38,373 nt of DNA, taken from NCBI GenBank assembly GCA_001796935.1, contig MGNX01000103.1:1420-39792 (forward strand), written 5' to 3'. This DNA is from Chloroflexi bacterium RBG_16_60_22 (GTDB lineage: Bacteria > Chloroflexota > Dehalococcoidia > Dehalococcoidales > RBG-16-60-22). This document shows, one piece after another, positions 19,683 through 28,110 of the stretch (position 1 is the stretch's first letter; each line of letters opens with the position of its first letter). The notes beneath the pieces are model-generated. The model had not been told where the DNA came from and did not search any database. It saw nothing but the letters and a program-made list of their open reading frames with translations. A program made the translations under genes and the position numbers.

Positions 19683-20539
19683 AGCTCCGTAAAGCGGTGA
19701 TAATCGCGGCGGGGCGGGGCACCCGTTTCCTGCCGGTAACACGGTCGCAGCCCAAGGAGATGCTGCCGCTGGTGGACCGGCCGGTGCTCCAGTACGCGGT
19801 GGACGAGGCGCTCGATTCCGGCATCGACCAGGTCGTCATGGTGACCGCCCGGGGGAAGCCGGGCATCGAGGACTACTTCGACCGCTCCTTCGAGCTGGAG
19901 GTATTCCTCAAGCAGAAGGGGGATACCGAACGACTCCGGCAGGCGCAGGAGCTCTCCCGGAAGGTAAACGTCTGCTACGTCCGGCAGAAGGAGCAGCTGG
20001 GACTGGGACACGCCATCGCCACGGCCCGGGACGTGGTCGGGGAGGAGCCCTTCGCGGTGATACTCCCCGACGACATTATCGACAGCGAAGTGCCGACCAT
20101 GCGGCGGATGGCGGAAATCTATGAAAAATATAAGGTCGGCGTGGTGGCGGTGGAGAGGGTCGGCGACGAGGATACCCGGAAGTACGGCATCATCGAGCCC
20201 AAAGAGGTGGCGGATGGAGTTTACGAGGTGCTCGGCCTGGTGGAAAAGCCGGAGTCGGCGCAGGCACCGTCCCGACTGGGCATCGTGGGGCGGTATATCT
20301 TCACGCCGGAGATATTCGACGCCATCGATGATACCCCGCCGGGCCAGGGCGGGGAGATACAGATAACCGACGCCATGCAGCGGCTGCTCGGCAAGCAAAA
20401 GCTCTACGCCTACGAGCTGGAGGGGGTGCGGCATGACACCGGCACGCCGCTGGGCTGGCTCAAGGCCAACATCGCTTATGCCCTGAAGCGTGAGGACATC
20501 GGGCCGGAGCTGCGGGACTACCTCAAAAAGCTGAAATAG
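19679..20539 (+). CDS. galU: UTP--glucose-1-phosphate uridylyltransferase
   Basis: GalU makes UDP-glucose from UTP and glucose-1-phosphate for envelope polysaccharides. The 286-residue protein has the nucleotidyltransferase signature AVIIAAGRGTRFLPVTRSQP with KEMLPLVDRPVLQYAVDEAL, the product-binding GLGHAIATARDVVGEEPF and the metal site in LPDDIID, and KYGIIEPKEV with GLVEKP. A strong AAAGGAGG site precedes the ATG, which overlaps the ROK stop (ATGA). It closes the holA-ROK-galU unit; a palindromic repeat follows within 10 bp. Confidence 0.95.
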   Translation: MKLRKAVIIAAGRGTRFLPVTRSQPKEMLPLVDRPVLQYAVDEALDSGIDQVVMVTARGKPGIEDYFDRSFELEVFLKQKGDTERLRQAQELSRKVNVCYVRQKEQLGLGHAIATARDVVGEEPFAVILPDDIIDSEVPTMRRMAEIYEKYKVGVVAVERVGDEDTRKYGIIEPKEVADGVYEVLGLVEKPESAQAPSRLGIVGRYIFTPEIFDAIDDTPPGQGGEIQITDAMQRLLGKQKLYAYELEGVRHDTGTPLGWLKANIAYALKREDIGPELRDYLKKLK

Positions 20540-20548
20540 CGCTGGATA

Positions 20549-20737
20549 TGTCATTGCGAGCCGCAGGCGAAGTAATCTCTCCTCCAATCTGCCCGTCATT
20601 CTCCGGCTTGACCGGAGAATCCAGCCGGCCATACACTTCTGCTGGATTCCCGCCTTCGCGGGAATGACATCTTGGTTCAGGTGATTTACAGGTTTATTTA
20701 TCGAGATTGCTTCGTCGCTGCGCTCCTCGCAATGACA
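20549..20737 (+). repeat. Nested palindromic intergenic repeat (MITE-like)
   Basis: This 189-bp element fills most of the galU-alaS gap. Its ends are a perfect 12-bp inverted repeat (TGTCATTGCGAG at 20549-20560 and CTCGCAATGACA at 20726-20737), extended imperfectly by GAAGTAATCTC (20569-20579) and GAGATTGCTTC (20703-20713). Nested inside is a second palindromic unit (20595-20668) with GTCATTC/GAATGAC ends, a stem GAATCCAGC/GCTGGATTC (20617-20625 and 20641-20649) and two small hairpins. There is no coding capacity. Similar TCATTGCGAG and TCATTCCCGC repeats are scattered in many bacterial genomes, so I read it as one non-autonomous repeat inserted in another. Confidence 0.8.
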
Positions 20738-20754
20738 GGTTGATTGCCACTTCG

Positions 20755-20784
20755 TTGACAGCTACGGCCTGTTGCCCCTAAAAT
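20755..20784 (+). promoter_or_regulatory. Promoter of alaS-ruvX
   Basis: Perfect TTGACA (20755-20760), 18 bp, TAAAAT (20779-20784). It begins 18 bp after the end of the palindromic repeat. The leader would be about 35 nt. Confidence 0.65.
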
Positions 20785-20825
20785 TACAGGTAAGCAACCG
20801 GCAGGTTTTTACCCGGAGCCATTAC

Positions 20826-22835
20826 ATGAACAGCGACGAGATACGAACGGTGTTTCTGAAATTCTTCGAGGAGAAGGGACATAAAGTCATTCCCAGCTCC
20901 TCCCTGGTGCCCAAAGGCGACCCCACGCTGCTGCTGACCACGGCCGGCATGGTGCAGATAAAGCCCTACTTCCTGGGGGAGCAAAAACCCCCCGGCCGGC
21001 GCCTGGCGTCCTGCCAGAAGTGCTTCCGCACCACCGATATCGAGTCGGTGGGCGATGCCACCCACCTGACCTTCTTCGAGATGCTGGGCAACTTCAGCGT
21101 CGGCGACTACTTCAAGAAGGAGGCCATCGCCTGGGCCTGGGAGTTCTTCCTCGACCGGATGAAGCTGGCGCCGGAAAAGCTCTGGATAACCATCTACCTC
21201 GACGACGACGAGTCGTTCCAATACTGGCGGGATATCGGCGTCCCCGCGGAGAAAATCCTGAGGTTCGGGGAGGAGGACAACTTCTGGGGGCCGGCGGGCA
21301 GCTCCGGTCCCTGCGGGCCGTGCAGCGAAATCCACTTCGACTTCGGGGAGGACCGGGGGTGCGGCCAACCGGGCTGCAAGCCCAACTGCAAGTGCGGTCG
21401 TTTCGCCGAGATATGGAACCTGGTCTTTACCCAGTACAACCAGGACGAAGCGGGCCAGCGCACGCCGCTGCCGCGCCCGAACATCGATACCGGCATGGGG
21501 CTGGAAAGGCTCGCGGCGGTGATGGCGGGCAAGACGTCCGTCTACGAGACGGACCTGTTCCAGCCGCTGCTGGACGTCGTGGCGAAGCTGACGGGCAGGC
21601 AATACGGTTCGGATGCCGACGACGATAACGCCATGAGGGTGGTGGTGGAGCACGGGCGCGGCCTGGCCTTCCTCATCGCCGACGGCGTTATCCCCGGCAA
21701 CGAGGGGCGGGGCTACGTGCTGCGGCGGTTGTTACGCCGGGCGGCGCTTTTCGGCCGGAGGCTGGGGCTGGACAAGCCTTTCCTGGCCGGGATTGCGGAT
21801 ACGGCCGTCCGCCGGATGGGCCACGTCTATCCCGAGCTGAAGCAGCGGCGGAGCTTTATCAAGAAAGTAATCGAGCTGGAGGAGACGCGGTTTGAGGAAA
21901 CGCTGAACACCGGGCTGGAGATTATCGAGGGGGTGATGGCCGTTGAGAGCGCCCGGAAGAAAAAAGAGATATCCGGGGCGGAGGCTTTCCGCCTCTACGA
22001 TACCTACGGCTTCCCCGTGGAGCTGACGAAGGAGATTGTGCAGAAGTCCGGCTTCACGGTGGACATGGACGGCTTCGAGAGGGAGATGGAGAAGCAGCGG
22101 GAGAGGGCCCGGGCCACCCACAAGTTCGACGTTGCCGTCGGCGATACTGCTGGACTCAAGCTTGATGTTGCCCTACTTCCTGGGGGAGCAAAAACCCCCC
22201 GGCCGGCGCCTGGCGTCCTGCCAGAAGTGCTTCCGCACCACCGATATCGAGTCGGTGGGCGATGCCACCCACCTGACCTTCTTCGAGATGCTGGGCAACT
22301 TCAGCGTCGGCGACTACTTCAAGAAGGAGGCCATCGCCTGGGCCTGGGAGTTCTTCCTCGACCGGATGAAGCTGGCGCCGGAAAAGCTCTGGATAACCAT
22401 CTACCTCGACGACGACGAGTCGTTCCAATACTGGCGGGATATCGGCGTCCCCGCGGAGAAAATCCTGAGGTTCGGGGAGGAGGACAACTTCTGGGGGCCG
22501 GCGGGCAGCTCCGGTCCCTGCGGGCCGTGCAGCGAAATCCACTTCGACTTCGGGGAGGACCGGGGGTGCGGCCAACCGGGCTGCAAGCCCAACTGCAAGT
22601 GCGGTCGTTTCGCCGAGATATGGAACCTGGTCTTTACCCAGTACAACCAGGACGAAGCGGGCCAGCGCACGCCGCTGCCGCGCCCGAACATCGATACCGG
22701 CATGGGGCTGGAAAGGCTCGCGGCGGTGATGGCGGGCAAGACGTCCGTCTACGAGACGGACCTGTTCCAGCCGCTGCTGGACGTCGTGGCGAAGCTGACG
22801 GGCAGGCAATACGGTTCGGATGCCGACGACGATAA
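20826..22835 (+). pseudogene. alaS: alaS, 5' part: alanyl-tRNA synthetase running out of frame after residue 448
   Basis: The ATG at 20826 (GGAG 7 nt upstream) opens a normal alanyl-tRNA synthetase: motif 1 region FFEEKGHKVIPSSSLVPKGD, the class II catalytic core (FFEMLGNFSVGDYFKKEAI, CGPCSEIHFD, EIWNLVFTQYNQDE, NIDTGMGLERLAAVM) and the start of the tRNA-recognition region. At 22170 the sequence jumps back to a second copy of 20964-22170. The duplicated unit is 1,207 bp, one more than a multiple of three, so reading continues out of frame for 221 residues and stops at 22835. The encoded protein keeps the aminoacylation core but lacks the editing domain and C-terminus. Excising one copy gives an intact 872-residue enzyme. 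Confidence 0.85.
20964..22170 (+). repeat. Tandem duplication inside alaS, copy 1 (1,207 bp)
   Basis: Identical, as far as I compared nucleotides and the translated frames, to 22171-23377. It begins CCCTACTTCCTGGGGG and ends CAAGCTTGATGTTG. Only a single shared G (20963, 22170, 23377) is present at the junction, so there is essentially no flanking homology. Confidence 0.95.
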
Positions 22836-24651
22836 CGCCATGAGGGTGGTGGTGGAGCACGGGCGCGGCCTGGCCTTCCTCATCGCCGACGGCGTTATCC
22901 CCGGCAACGAGGGGCGGGGCTACGTGCTGCGGCGGTTGTTACGCCGGGCGGCGCTTTTCGGCCGGAGGCTGGGGCTGGACAAGCCTTTCCTGGCCGGGAT
23001 TGCGGATACGGCCGTCCGCCGGATGGGCCACGTCTATCCCGAGCTGAAGCAGCGGCGGAGCTTTATCAAGAAAGTAATCGAGCTGGAGGAGACGCGGTTT
23101 GAGGAAACGCTGAACACCGGGCTGGAGATTATCGAGGGGGTGATGGCCGTTGAGAGCGCCCGGAAGAAAAAAGAGATATCCGGGGCGGAGGCTTTCCGCC
23201 TCTACGATACCTACGGCTTCCCCGTGGAGCTGACGAAGGAGATTGTGCAGAAGTCCGGCTTCACGGTGGACATGGACGGCTTCGAGAGGGAGATGGAGAA
23301 GCAGCGGGAGAGGGCCCGGGCCACCCACAAGTTCGACGTTGCCGTCGGCGATACTGCTGGACTCAAGCTTGATGTTGAAGGTACCGATTTCGTTGGGTAT
23401 CACCGTCTGGAGCAGAAAGCCGTAATCGCTAAGCTGTTGATAGCGGGCGAGGAAGCCAGCACCATATCGGAAGGGCAGGCAGCCGGAATCATTCTAAATA
23501 CAACACCCTTCTACGGGGAGATGGGTGGGCAGGTCGGCGATACGGGTGAAATCGTTAGGCAGAACGGTCGCTTTACCGTCACCAATACCGTTCGAGGTCT
23601 CAATGACGTTGATGTTATCATCCATGAGGGGAAGGTCGCCGGAGGGACTTTATCCGTCGGCGATGCGATAAAGGCGGTGGTGGACATGGAGCGGCGGCGG
23701 GACATCGCCCGCAACCACACGGCCACCCACCTTCTCCAGGCCGCTCTCCGGGAGGTGCTGGGGGAGCATATCCAGCAGCGGGGCTCGCTGGTGGCGCCGG
23801 AGCGCCTCCGCTTCGACTTCTCCCACCTGGCGGCCATGACGCCGGAGGAAATAAAGAACGTACAGCGCATCGTCAACGACAAGATACGCCGCAACGTGAA
23901 GGTGTATGATGAAGAACTTCCTTACCAGGCCGCCGTGAAGTCGGGGGCCATCGCTCTCTTCGACGAGAAGTACGGGGACGTCGTCCGGGTGATGCGCATC
24001 GGCGAGCCGGTTATCAGCGCCGAACTCTGCGGCGGCACCCACGTGGCCTTCACCGGAGAAATCGGCTATTTCTATATTCTCGGTGAAAGCAGCATCGGCG
24101 CGGGGCTGCGCCGCATCGAGGCGGTGACCGGCCGGGGGGCCGAATCGCTCATTGAGCGGCGCCTGGCCAGCCTGGATAAAATCGCGCAGTCGCTGGAGGC
24201 CTCGCCGGACGACGTCGGGGAGAAAGTGGCCGGGCTGGCCGCCGAGCTGGACAAAGAACGGAAACAGGTGCGCCGTCTGGAGAGGGAAATCAGCCACCGC
24301 CGCGCCGACGACCTTCTCGCCAGGGAGGAAACGGTCAAGGGGATAAAGGTTATCGCGTCCGCGGTGCCGTCATCGAGCATCGAGGCGCTGCGGGAGATGA
24401 GCGACCGCCTGCGGGACGGGATGAAGAGCGGCATCGTGGTGCTCGGCTCGGTGTATAACGACCGGCCCATCTTCGTGGCTGCGGTTACCCCGGACCTGGT
24501 AGCCAGGGGGTATCACGCCGGCGACATCGTCAAGAAGGTCTCGCAGGTGACCGGGGGCGGTGGCGGCGGCAAGGCCGGCTTCGCCCAGGCGGGCGGACGG
24601 GACAAGGGCAAGCTGGACGAAGCCCTGGGTCTGGTGAAGAGCTTGATATGA
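22165..24651 (+). pseudogene. alaS: alaS, 3' part: alanyl-tRNA synthetase lacking its first 46 residues
   Basis: This frame holds residues 47 to the end of the synthetase. An ATG at the junction (22165) would give an 828-residue protein missing motif 1, with no good ribosome site. From 22171 it contains the complete rest of the core, then the editing domain with HTATH (23716-23730) and CGGTH (24028-24042) zinc-binding motifs, and the DHHA1/C-Ala region (GGGGGGKAGFAQAGGRDKG). The first 46 codons are supplied only upstream, in another frame. Joining 20826-22170 to 23378-24651 gives 2,619 bp, 872 residues, the usual AlaRS length. The gene ends 13 bp before the ruvX start and shares its transcript. 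Confidence 0.85.
22171..23377 (+). repeat. Tandem duplication inside alaS, copy 2 (1,207 bp)
   Basis: Second, directly adjacent copy of 20964-22170. It ends at GATGTTG (23371-23377), after which the unique 3' part of alaS (AAGGTACCG) resumes. Confidence 0.95.
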
Positions 24652-24664
24652 CGCGGAGGAAATT

Positions 24665-25102
24665 ATAGCGCGCACCATGGGACTCGATATCGGTGACAGC
24701 CGGATAGGGGTTGCCCTCTGCGACCCTCTCGGGATACTGGCCAGCCCGCTGACTATCATCTCACGCACGGAGGGCGGGGCGGATATCCGGGAAGTCATCG
24801 GAATCGCTCTGAAAAACAAGGTCGAGCGCATCATCGTCGGCCTGCCGCTGTCTATGGACGGCAGCATGGGCAAGCAGGCGGAGAAGGTGAAGGTGTTCGC
24901 CGCGGAGCTGGGCCGCCACACGGATATCCCCGTGGAGTTCAAGGACGAAAGGCTGTCCACGGTGGTGGCCAAGCGCATGATACAGGGCGTCAGGAAGACC
25001 AACCGGGACACGCGCTACGATGCGGCGGCGGCGGCCCTCATCCTGCAGCGCTACCTGGACGATACCGCCATGGAAAAGGGCCTCCACCGGCCCCCGTTGT
25101 GA
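24665..25102 (+). CDS. ruvX: RuvX/YqgF family putative pre-16S rRNA nuclease
   Basis: An RNase H-fold protein of the YqgF/RuvX family, implicated in 5' maturation of 16S rRNA. Motifs are GLDIGDSRIGVALCDP (first catalytic Asp), IIVGLPLSMDGS, FKDERLSTVVAKRM (Glu) and DAAAAALILQRYLD (last Asp). The best ribosome site, GGAGG (24655-24659), lies 5 nt before ATA 24665, giving the N-terminus [M]ARTMGLDIG, the length homologues usually have. The first ATG (24677) is 17 nt away and would trim the first beta strand by four residues. I use ATA 24665 as the inferred start; the conventional alternative is 24677. It follows alaS by 13 bp and precedes a terminator. Confidence 0.9.
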   Translation: MARTMGLDIGDSRIGVALCDPLGILASPLTIISRTEGGADIREVIGIALKNKVERIIVGLPLSMDGSMGKQAEKVKVFAAELGRHTDIPVEFKDERLSTVVAKRMIQGVRKTNRDTRYDAAAAALILQRYLDDTAMEKGLHRPPL

Positions 25103-25110
25103 GAGCAGCC

Positions 25111-25137
25111 CGACCGTTCAACCGGTCGTTTCTTTTT
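25111..25137 (+). terminator. Intrinsic terminator after ruvX
   Basis: Six-bp stem CGACCG (25111-25116) and CGGTCG (25123-25128), 6-nt loop, then TTTCTTTTT (25129-25137). It closes the alaS-ruvX unit. Confidence 0.75.
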
Positions 25138-25151
25138 CAGGGCTAGCTTTG

Positions 25152-25181
25152 TTGACAAGCAATTAACCCCCCGAGTATTAT
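25152..25181 (+). promoter_or_regulatory. Promoter of dnaJ
   Basis: Perfect TTGACA (25152-25157), 18 bp, TATTAT (25176-25181); start point near 25188. No CIRCE inverted repeat (TTAGCACTC-type) is seen, so HrcA control is not supported here. Confidence 0.65.
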
Positions 25182-25234
25182 AAAATTGTAACTATGTCTT
25201 TTTATAGCGGCTTTTTTCAGACACTTGAGATAAA

Positions 25235-26308
25235 ATGGCAGTAAAACGCGACTACTATGAGGTACTCGGGGTGCCCCGGGACGCCTCCAACGAGGATGTC
25301 CGTCGGGCTTTCCGCAAGCTGGCCTTCCAGTACCACCCGGACCGCAACCGGGAGGACGGCGCGGCGGACAAGTTCAAGGAGGTCAACGAGGCTTACGAGG
25401 TCCTCTCCGACGCCGATAAGCGCGCCGCTTACGACCGCTTCGGGCACAGCGCCGGGGACAATATGTTCGGGCGGGGTTTCGAGGGGTTTGACTTCGGCGG
25501 CTTCGGCGATATTTTCGAGGCCTTCTTCGGCGGCACCGGCACGACCGCCCGGCAGACATCGCGTCGCGGCAGCGACCTCCGCTACTCGCTGCACATCTCC
25601 TTTGAAGATGCGGCCCTGGGCTGCGAGAAAGAGATTGACATAACACGCACCGAGGTCTGCGGCACCTGCCACGGCACCCGTTCCCAGCCGGGGAGCCAGG
25701 CCCACCGGTGCACCAGCTGCGACGGCACCGGTCAGATACGCCGCGTACAGCGCAGCATCTTCGGGCAGTTTATCAACACGGCGGTCTGCCCCCAGTGCCA
25801 CGGCGAGGGCAAAATCGTCACCGACCCCTGCCAGGAATGTAAGGGCGCGGGTTACCAGAAGCACAAGCGGCGCATCTCGGTCAAGATTCCCGCCGGAATC
25901 GATAACGGCAACGGTATCCGCCTTACCGGCGAGGGCGAAGCCGGCTACCGCGGCGGCGCGGCGGGCAACCTGTACGTCGTGGTTTCCGTGAGTCGGCACA
26001 AGTTCCTCACCCGCCAGGGTGATGATGTCCTCTACGAGCTGCCGGTCAACTTCGCCCAGGCGGCCCTCGGCGCCGAGGTCGAGGTGCCCACCCTTTACGG
26101 CGATACCAAGCTCAAGATTCCCCCCAGCAGCCAGACCGGCAAGGTCTTCAAGCTGAAAGACAAGGGCATTGCCCACCTGCACGGCAGCGGGCGGGGCGAC
26201 CAGCTGGTGAGGCTGCGCGTGGTGACCCCGGAATCGTTGAACAAGGAGCAGCGCAAGCTGTTCGAGGAACTGGCGAAGAGCCTGGGGCCGATAAAAGGGG
26301 TGGGTTAA
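25235..26308 (+). CDS. dnaJ: Molecular chaperone DnaJ (full-length Hsp40)
   Basis: Type I Hsp40 that delivers clients to DnaK and stimulates its ATPase. The 357 residues comprise a J domain (1-70, HPD at 34-36 in QYHPDRN), a Gly/Phe-rich linker (about 71-100), a four-repeat zinc-finger domain (CGTCHGTRSQPG, CTSCDGTGQI, CPQCHGEGKI, CQECKGAGYQ) and the C-terminal substrate-binding domains. No Shine-Dalgarno is evident before the ATG. A 16-codon open frame starting at 25194 runs into and overlaps this start (stop at 25241-25243) and may couple translation. No dnaK, grpE or hrcA is adjacent. The stop shares TTAA with the stop of the convergent gpsA. Confidence 0.96.
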   Translation: MAVKRDYYEVLGVPRDASNEDVRRAFRKLAFQYHPDRNREDGAADKFKEVNEAYEVLSDADKRAAYDRFGHSAGDNMFGRGFEGFDFGGFGDIFEAFFGGTGTTARQTSRRGSDLRYSLHISFEDAALGCEKEIDITRTEVCGTCHGTRSQPGSQAHRCTSCDGTGQIRRVQRSIFGQFINTAVCPQCHGEGKIVTDPCQECKGAGYQKHKRRISVKIPAGIDNGNGIRLTGEGEAGYRGGAAGNLYVVVSVSRHKFLTRQGDDVLYELPVNFAQAALGAEVEVPTLYGDTKLKIPPSSQTGKVFKLKDKGIAHLHGSGRGDQLVRLRVVTPESLNKEQRKLFEELAKSLGPIKGVG

Positions 26309-27381
26309 GCGTCCTGAGGTCGGGCAGCTGCCGTACGCTTGCGGCGCCGGAACAGGGAAAAGAGCCGCCAGCGGCGTCCCGCCAGCTCGTGCTTGGCATT
26401 ACCGCCCATCAGCTCGACGGCTGCCTGGCGGGGGTCGGCGTCTTCGTAGAGCACCTGGTAAATCTTCTCCGTAATCGGCATTTCCAGTCCGAGCTGCTCG
26501 GCGAGGTGGTGGGCCACCAGGGTGGTGTTGATGCCCTCGGCCACCTCGTCCATTGATTCCAGTATCTCGGCCAGCTTGCGTCCCTTGGCCAGCTCCTCGC
26601 CGACATAGTGGTTGCGACTCAACGGGCTGGCGCAGGTGGCGATGACGTCGCCCAGGCCGGCCAGTCCGGAGAAGGTGAGGGGGTTGGCCCCCAGTGACAT
26701 GCCCAGGGCGGTTATCTCGGTCAGGCCGCGTGTCATGAAGGCCGCCTTGCCGTTATCGCCGTAGCCCAGGCCGTCGGCGATGCCCGCCCCGAGCGCGATG
26801 ATGTTCTTCAAGGAGCCCCCCAGCTCCACCCCGATGATGTCCGAGTTGGTGAAGACGCAGAAGTTGGGGGCGGTCAGTATCTTCTGGGCCTTCTTGGCGG
26901 TGGCGGTGTCCTCGGCGGCGACCACCGCGGCGGCGGGCAGGTGGTGCATAATCTCCCGGGCGAGGTTGGGGCCGGAGAGAACGCAGATGTTCGACCGTAA
27001 CTTTTCGTTTATCTCCTCGGCGATGACCTGCGACATGCGCTTGTTACTGCCCAGCTCGAGGCCCTTGGCGGCGCTCACCACCAGTGTGGACTTGCCGAGG
27101 TAGCTTTCCAGCAGCGAGATGTTCTGGCGCATGGTGGGGGAGGGCACCGCCATGACGGCGGCATCCGCCTCGGCCGCGGCCTCGGCCAGATGGCTGGTAA
27201 TAGCTATCTGCGGCGGCAGGGTGACCTCGGAAAAGCGGGCGGGGTCAAGGCCTTTCTTCCGCAGTTTTTTAGCCTCGCGTTCCGTCCGCGCCCAGAGCCT
27301 GACCTCCGTGCCCTTGGCGGCCAGGAGCAGCCCGATGGTTATTCCCCAGCTGGTGGTGCCGATAATAGCGACTTTATCCAT
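26305..27381 (-). CDS. gpsA: Glycerol-3-phosphate dehydrogenase [NAD(P)+]
   Basis: GpsA reduces dihydroxyacetone phosphate to sn-glycerol-3-phosphate for phospholipid synthesis. The 358-residue protein starts MDKVAIIGTTSWGITIGLLL: the nucleotide-binding glycine motif, usually GxGxWG, reads G8-T-T-S-W-G13, with Thr at the middle Gly, a variant I recall in Dehalococcoides-type enzymes. The catalytic region is conserved (VLSGPNLAREI, GVELGGSLKNIIALGAGIAD with the catalytic Lys, and GKAAFMTRGLTEI). The C-terminal 20-25 residues are a basic, Arg-rich extension (RRWRLFSLFRRRKRTAAARP), unusual for the family. It follows plsY, which uses its product, by 36 bp. Confidence 0.95.
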   Translation of the reverse strand: MDKVAIIGTTSWGITIGLLLAAKGTEVRLWARTEREAKKLRKKGLDPARFSEVTLPPQIAITSHLAEAAAEADAAVMAVPSPTMRQNISLLESYLGKSTLVVSAAKGLELGSNKRMSQVIAEEINEKLRSNICVLSGPNLAREIMHHLPAAAVVAAEDTATAKKAQKILTAPNFCVFTNSDIIGVELGGSLKNIIALGAGIADGLGYGDNGKAAFMTRGLTEITALGMSLGANPLTFSGLAGLGDVIATCASPLSRNHYVGEELAKGRKLAEILESMDEVAEGINTTLVAHHLAEQLGLEMPITEKIYQVLYEDADPRQAAVELMGGNAKHELAGRRWRLFSLFRRRKRTAAARPQDA

Positions 27382-27417
27382 GGCTTATATTGCTTTCCTC
27401 GAACGGTTGGGCGGCCG

Positions 27418-28110
27418 CTACTTGTGGTCGCCGGCCACGGGATTACCCGATGCGGCCTTCTCACCCAGGCGGCGCTCCGTGCCGGATACCAGACGGATGA
27501 TATTATCCCGGTGCATGAAAAAGATGAATATGGAGCATATCATAGCATAAACGGTATAGGCCAGGTATTCGACCGGGTAGGACTTGGTGACGAAGAGGAC
27601 GATACACATGACCAGGGCGGCGACGGCGCCGGTAATGGAGCCGAGCGACATGTACCGGGAGACGAAGCCAACGATGAGCATGATACCGCCGCCCACGACG
27701 GCCGCCGGCCAGTATAAAGCCATCAGCCCCCCGATGAAGGTGGCCACCCCGCGCCCGCCCCGGAACCTGAGAAAGACCGACCAGCTATGCCCGCCGATGG
27801 CCGCCAGGGCCGCCAGCACCCGGGCTACCTCTGACGTCCAGGGGAGCGCGCCGGAGGCTAACGCAAAATCGGTATTGAAGAGCAACATGGCCACGATTAC
27901 GGACAGCGCCCCCTTGGTCATATCGAGGAGGAGGGAAAGGGCGGCGGCCTTTTTCCCGGCCGCCCGCATCACGTTGGTCATGCCGGTTTTGCCGCTGCCC
28001 ACCAGCCTGATATCCGTCTTGGCGAACGTCCGGGCGATCAACAGGCCGAAGGGTATGGAGCCCAACAGGTAGCCAACCAGGACCACGGCCACGTAGAGGA
28101 GGGCTATCAT
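27418..28110 (-). CDS. plsY: Glycerol-3-phosphate acyltransferase PlsY
   Basis: PlsY transfers an acyl group from acyl-phosphate to glycerol-3-phosphate, the first committed step of phospholipid synthesis in most bacteria. The 230-residue integral membrane protein has about five membrane segments and the three PlsY motifs: GYLLGSIPFGLLIA with VGSGKTGMTNVMRAAG, FRGGRGVATFIGG, and the C-terminal glycine-containing segment near SRYMSLGSITGAVAAL. Usual PlsY motif 1 has GSGNxGATN; here it is GSGKTGMTN. The ATG overlaps the der stop (ATGA). It sits between der and gpsA, which supplies its substrate. The C-terminal tail is hydrophilic. Confidence 0.95.
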   Translation of the reverse strand: MIALLYVAVVLVGYLLGSIPFGLLIARTFAKTDIRLVGSGKTGMTNVMRAAGKKAAALSLLLDMTKGALSVIVAMLLFNTDFALASGALPWTSEVARVLAALAAIGGHSWSVFLRFRGGRGVATFIGGLMALYWPAAVVGGGIMLIVGFVSRYMSLGSITGAVAALVMCIVLFVTKSYPVEYLAYTVYAMICSIFIFFMHRDNIIRLVSGTERRLGEKAASGNPVAGDHK

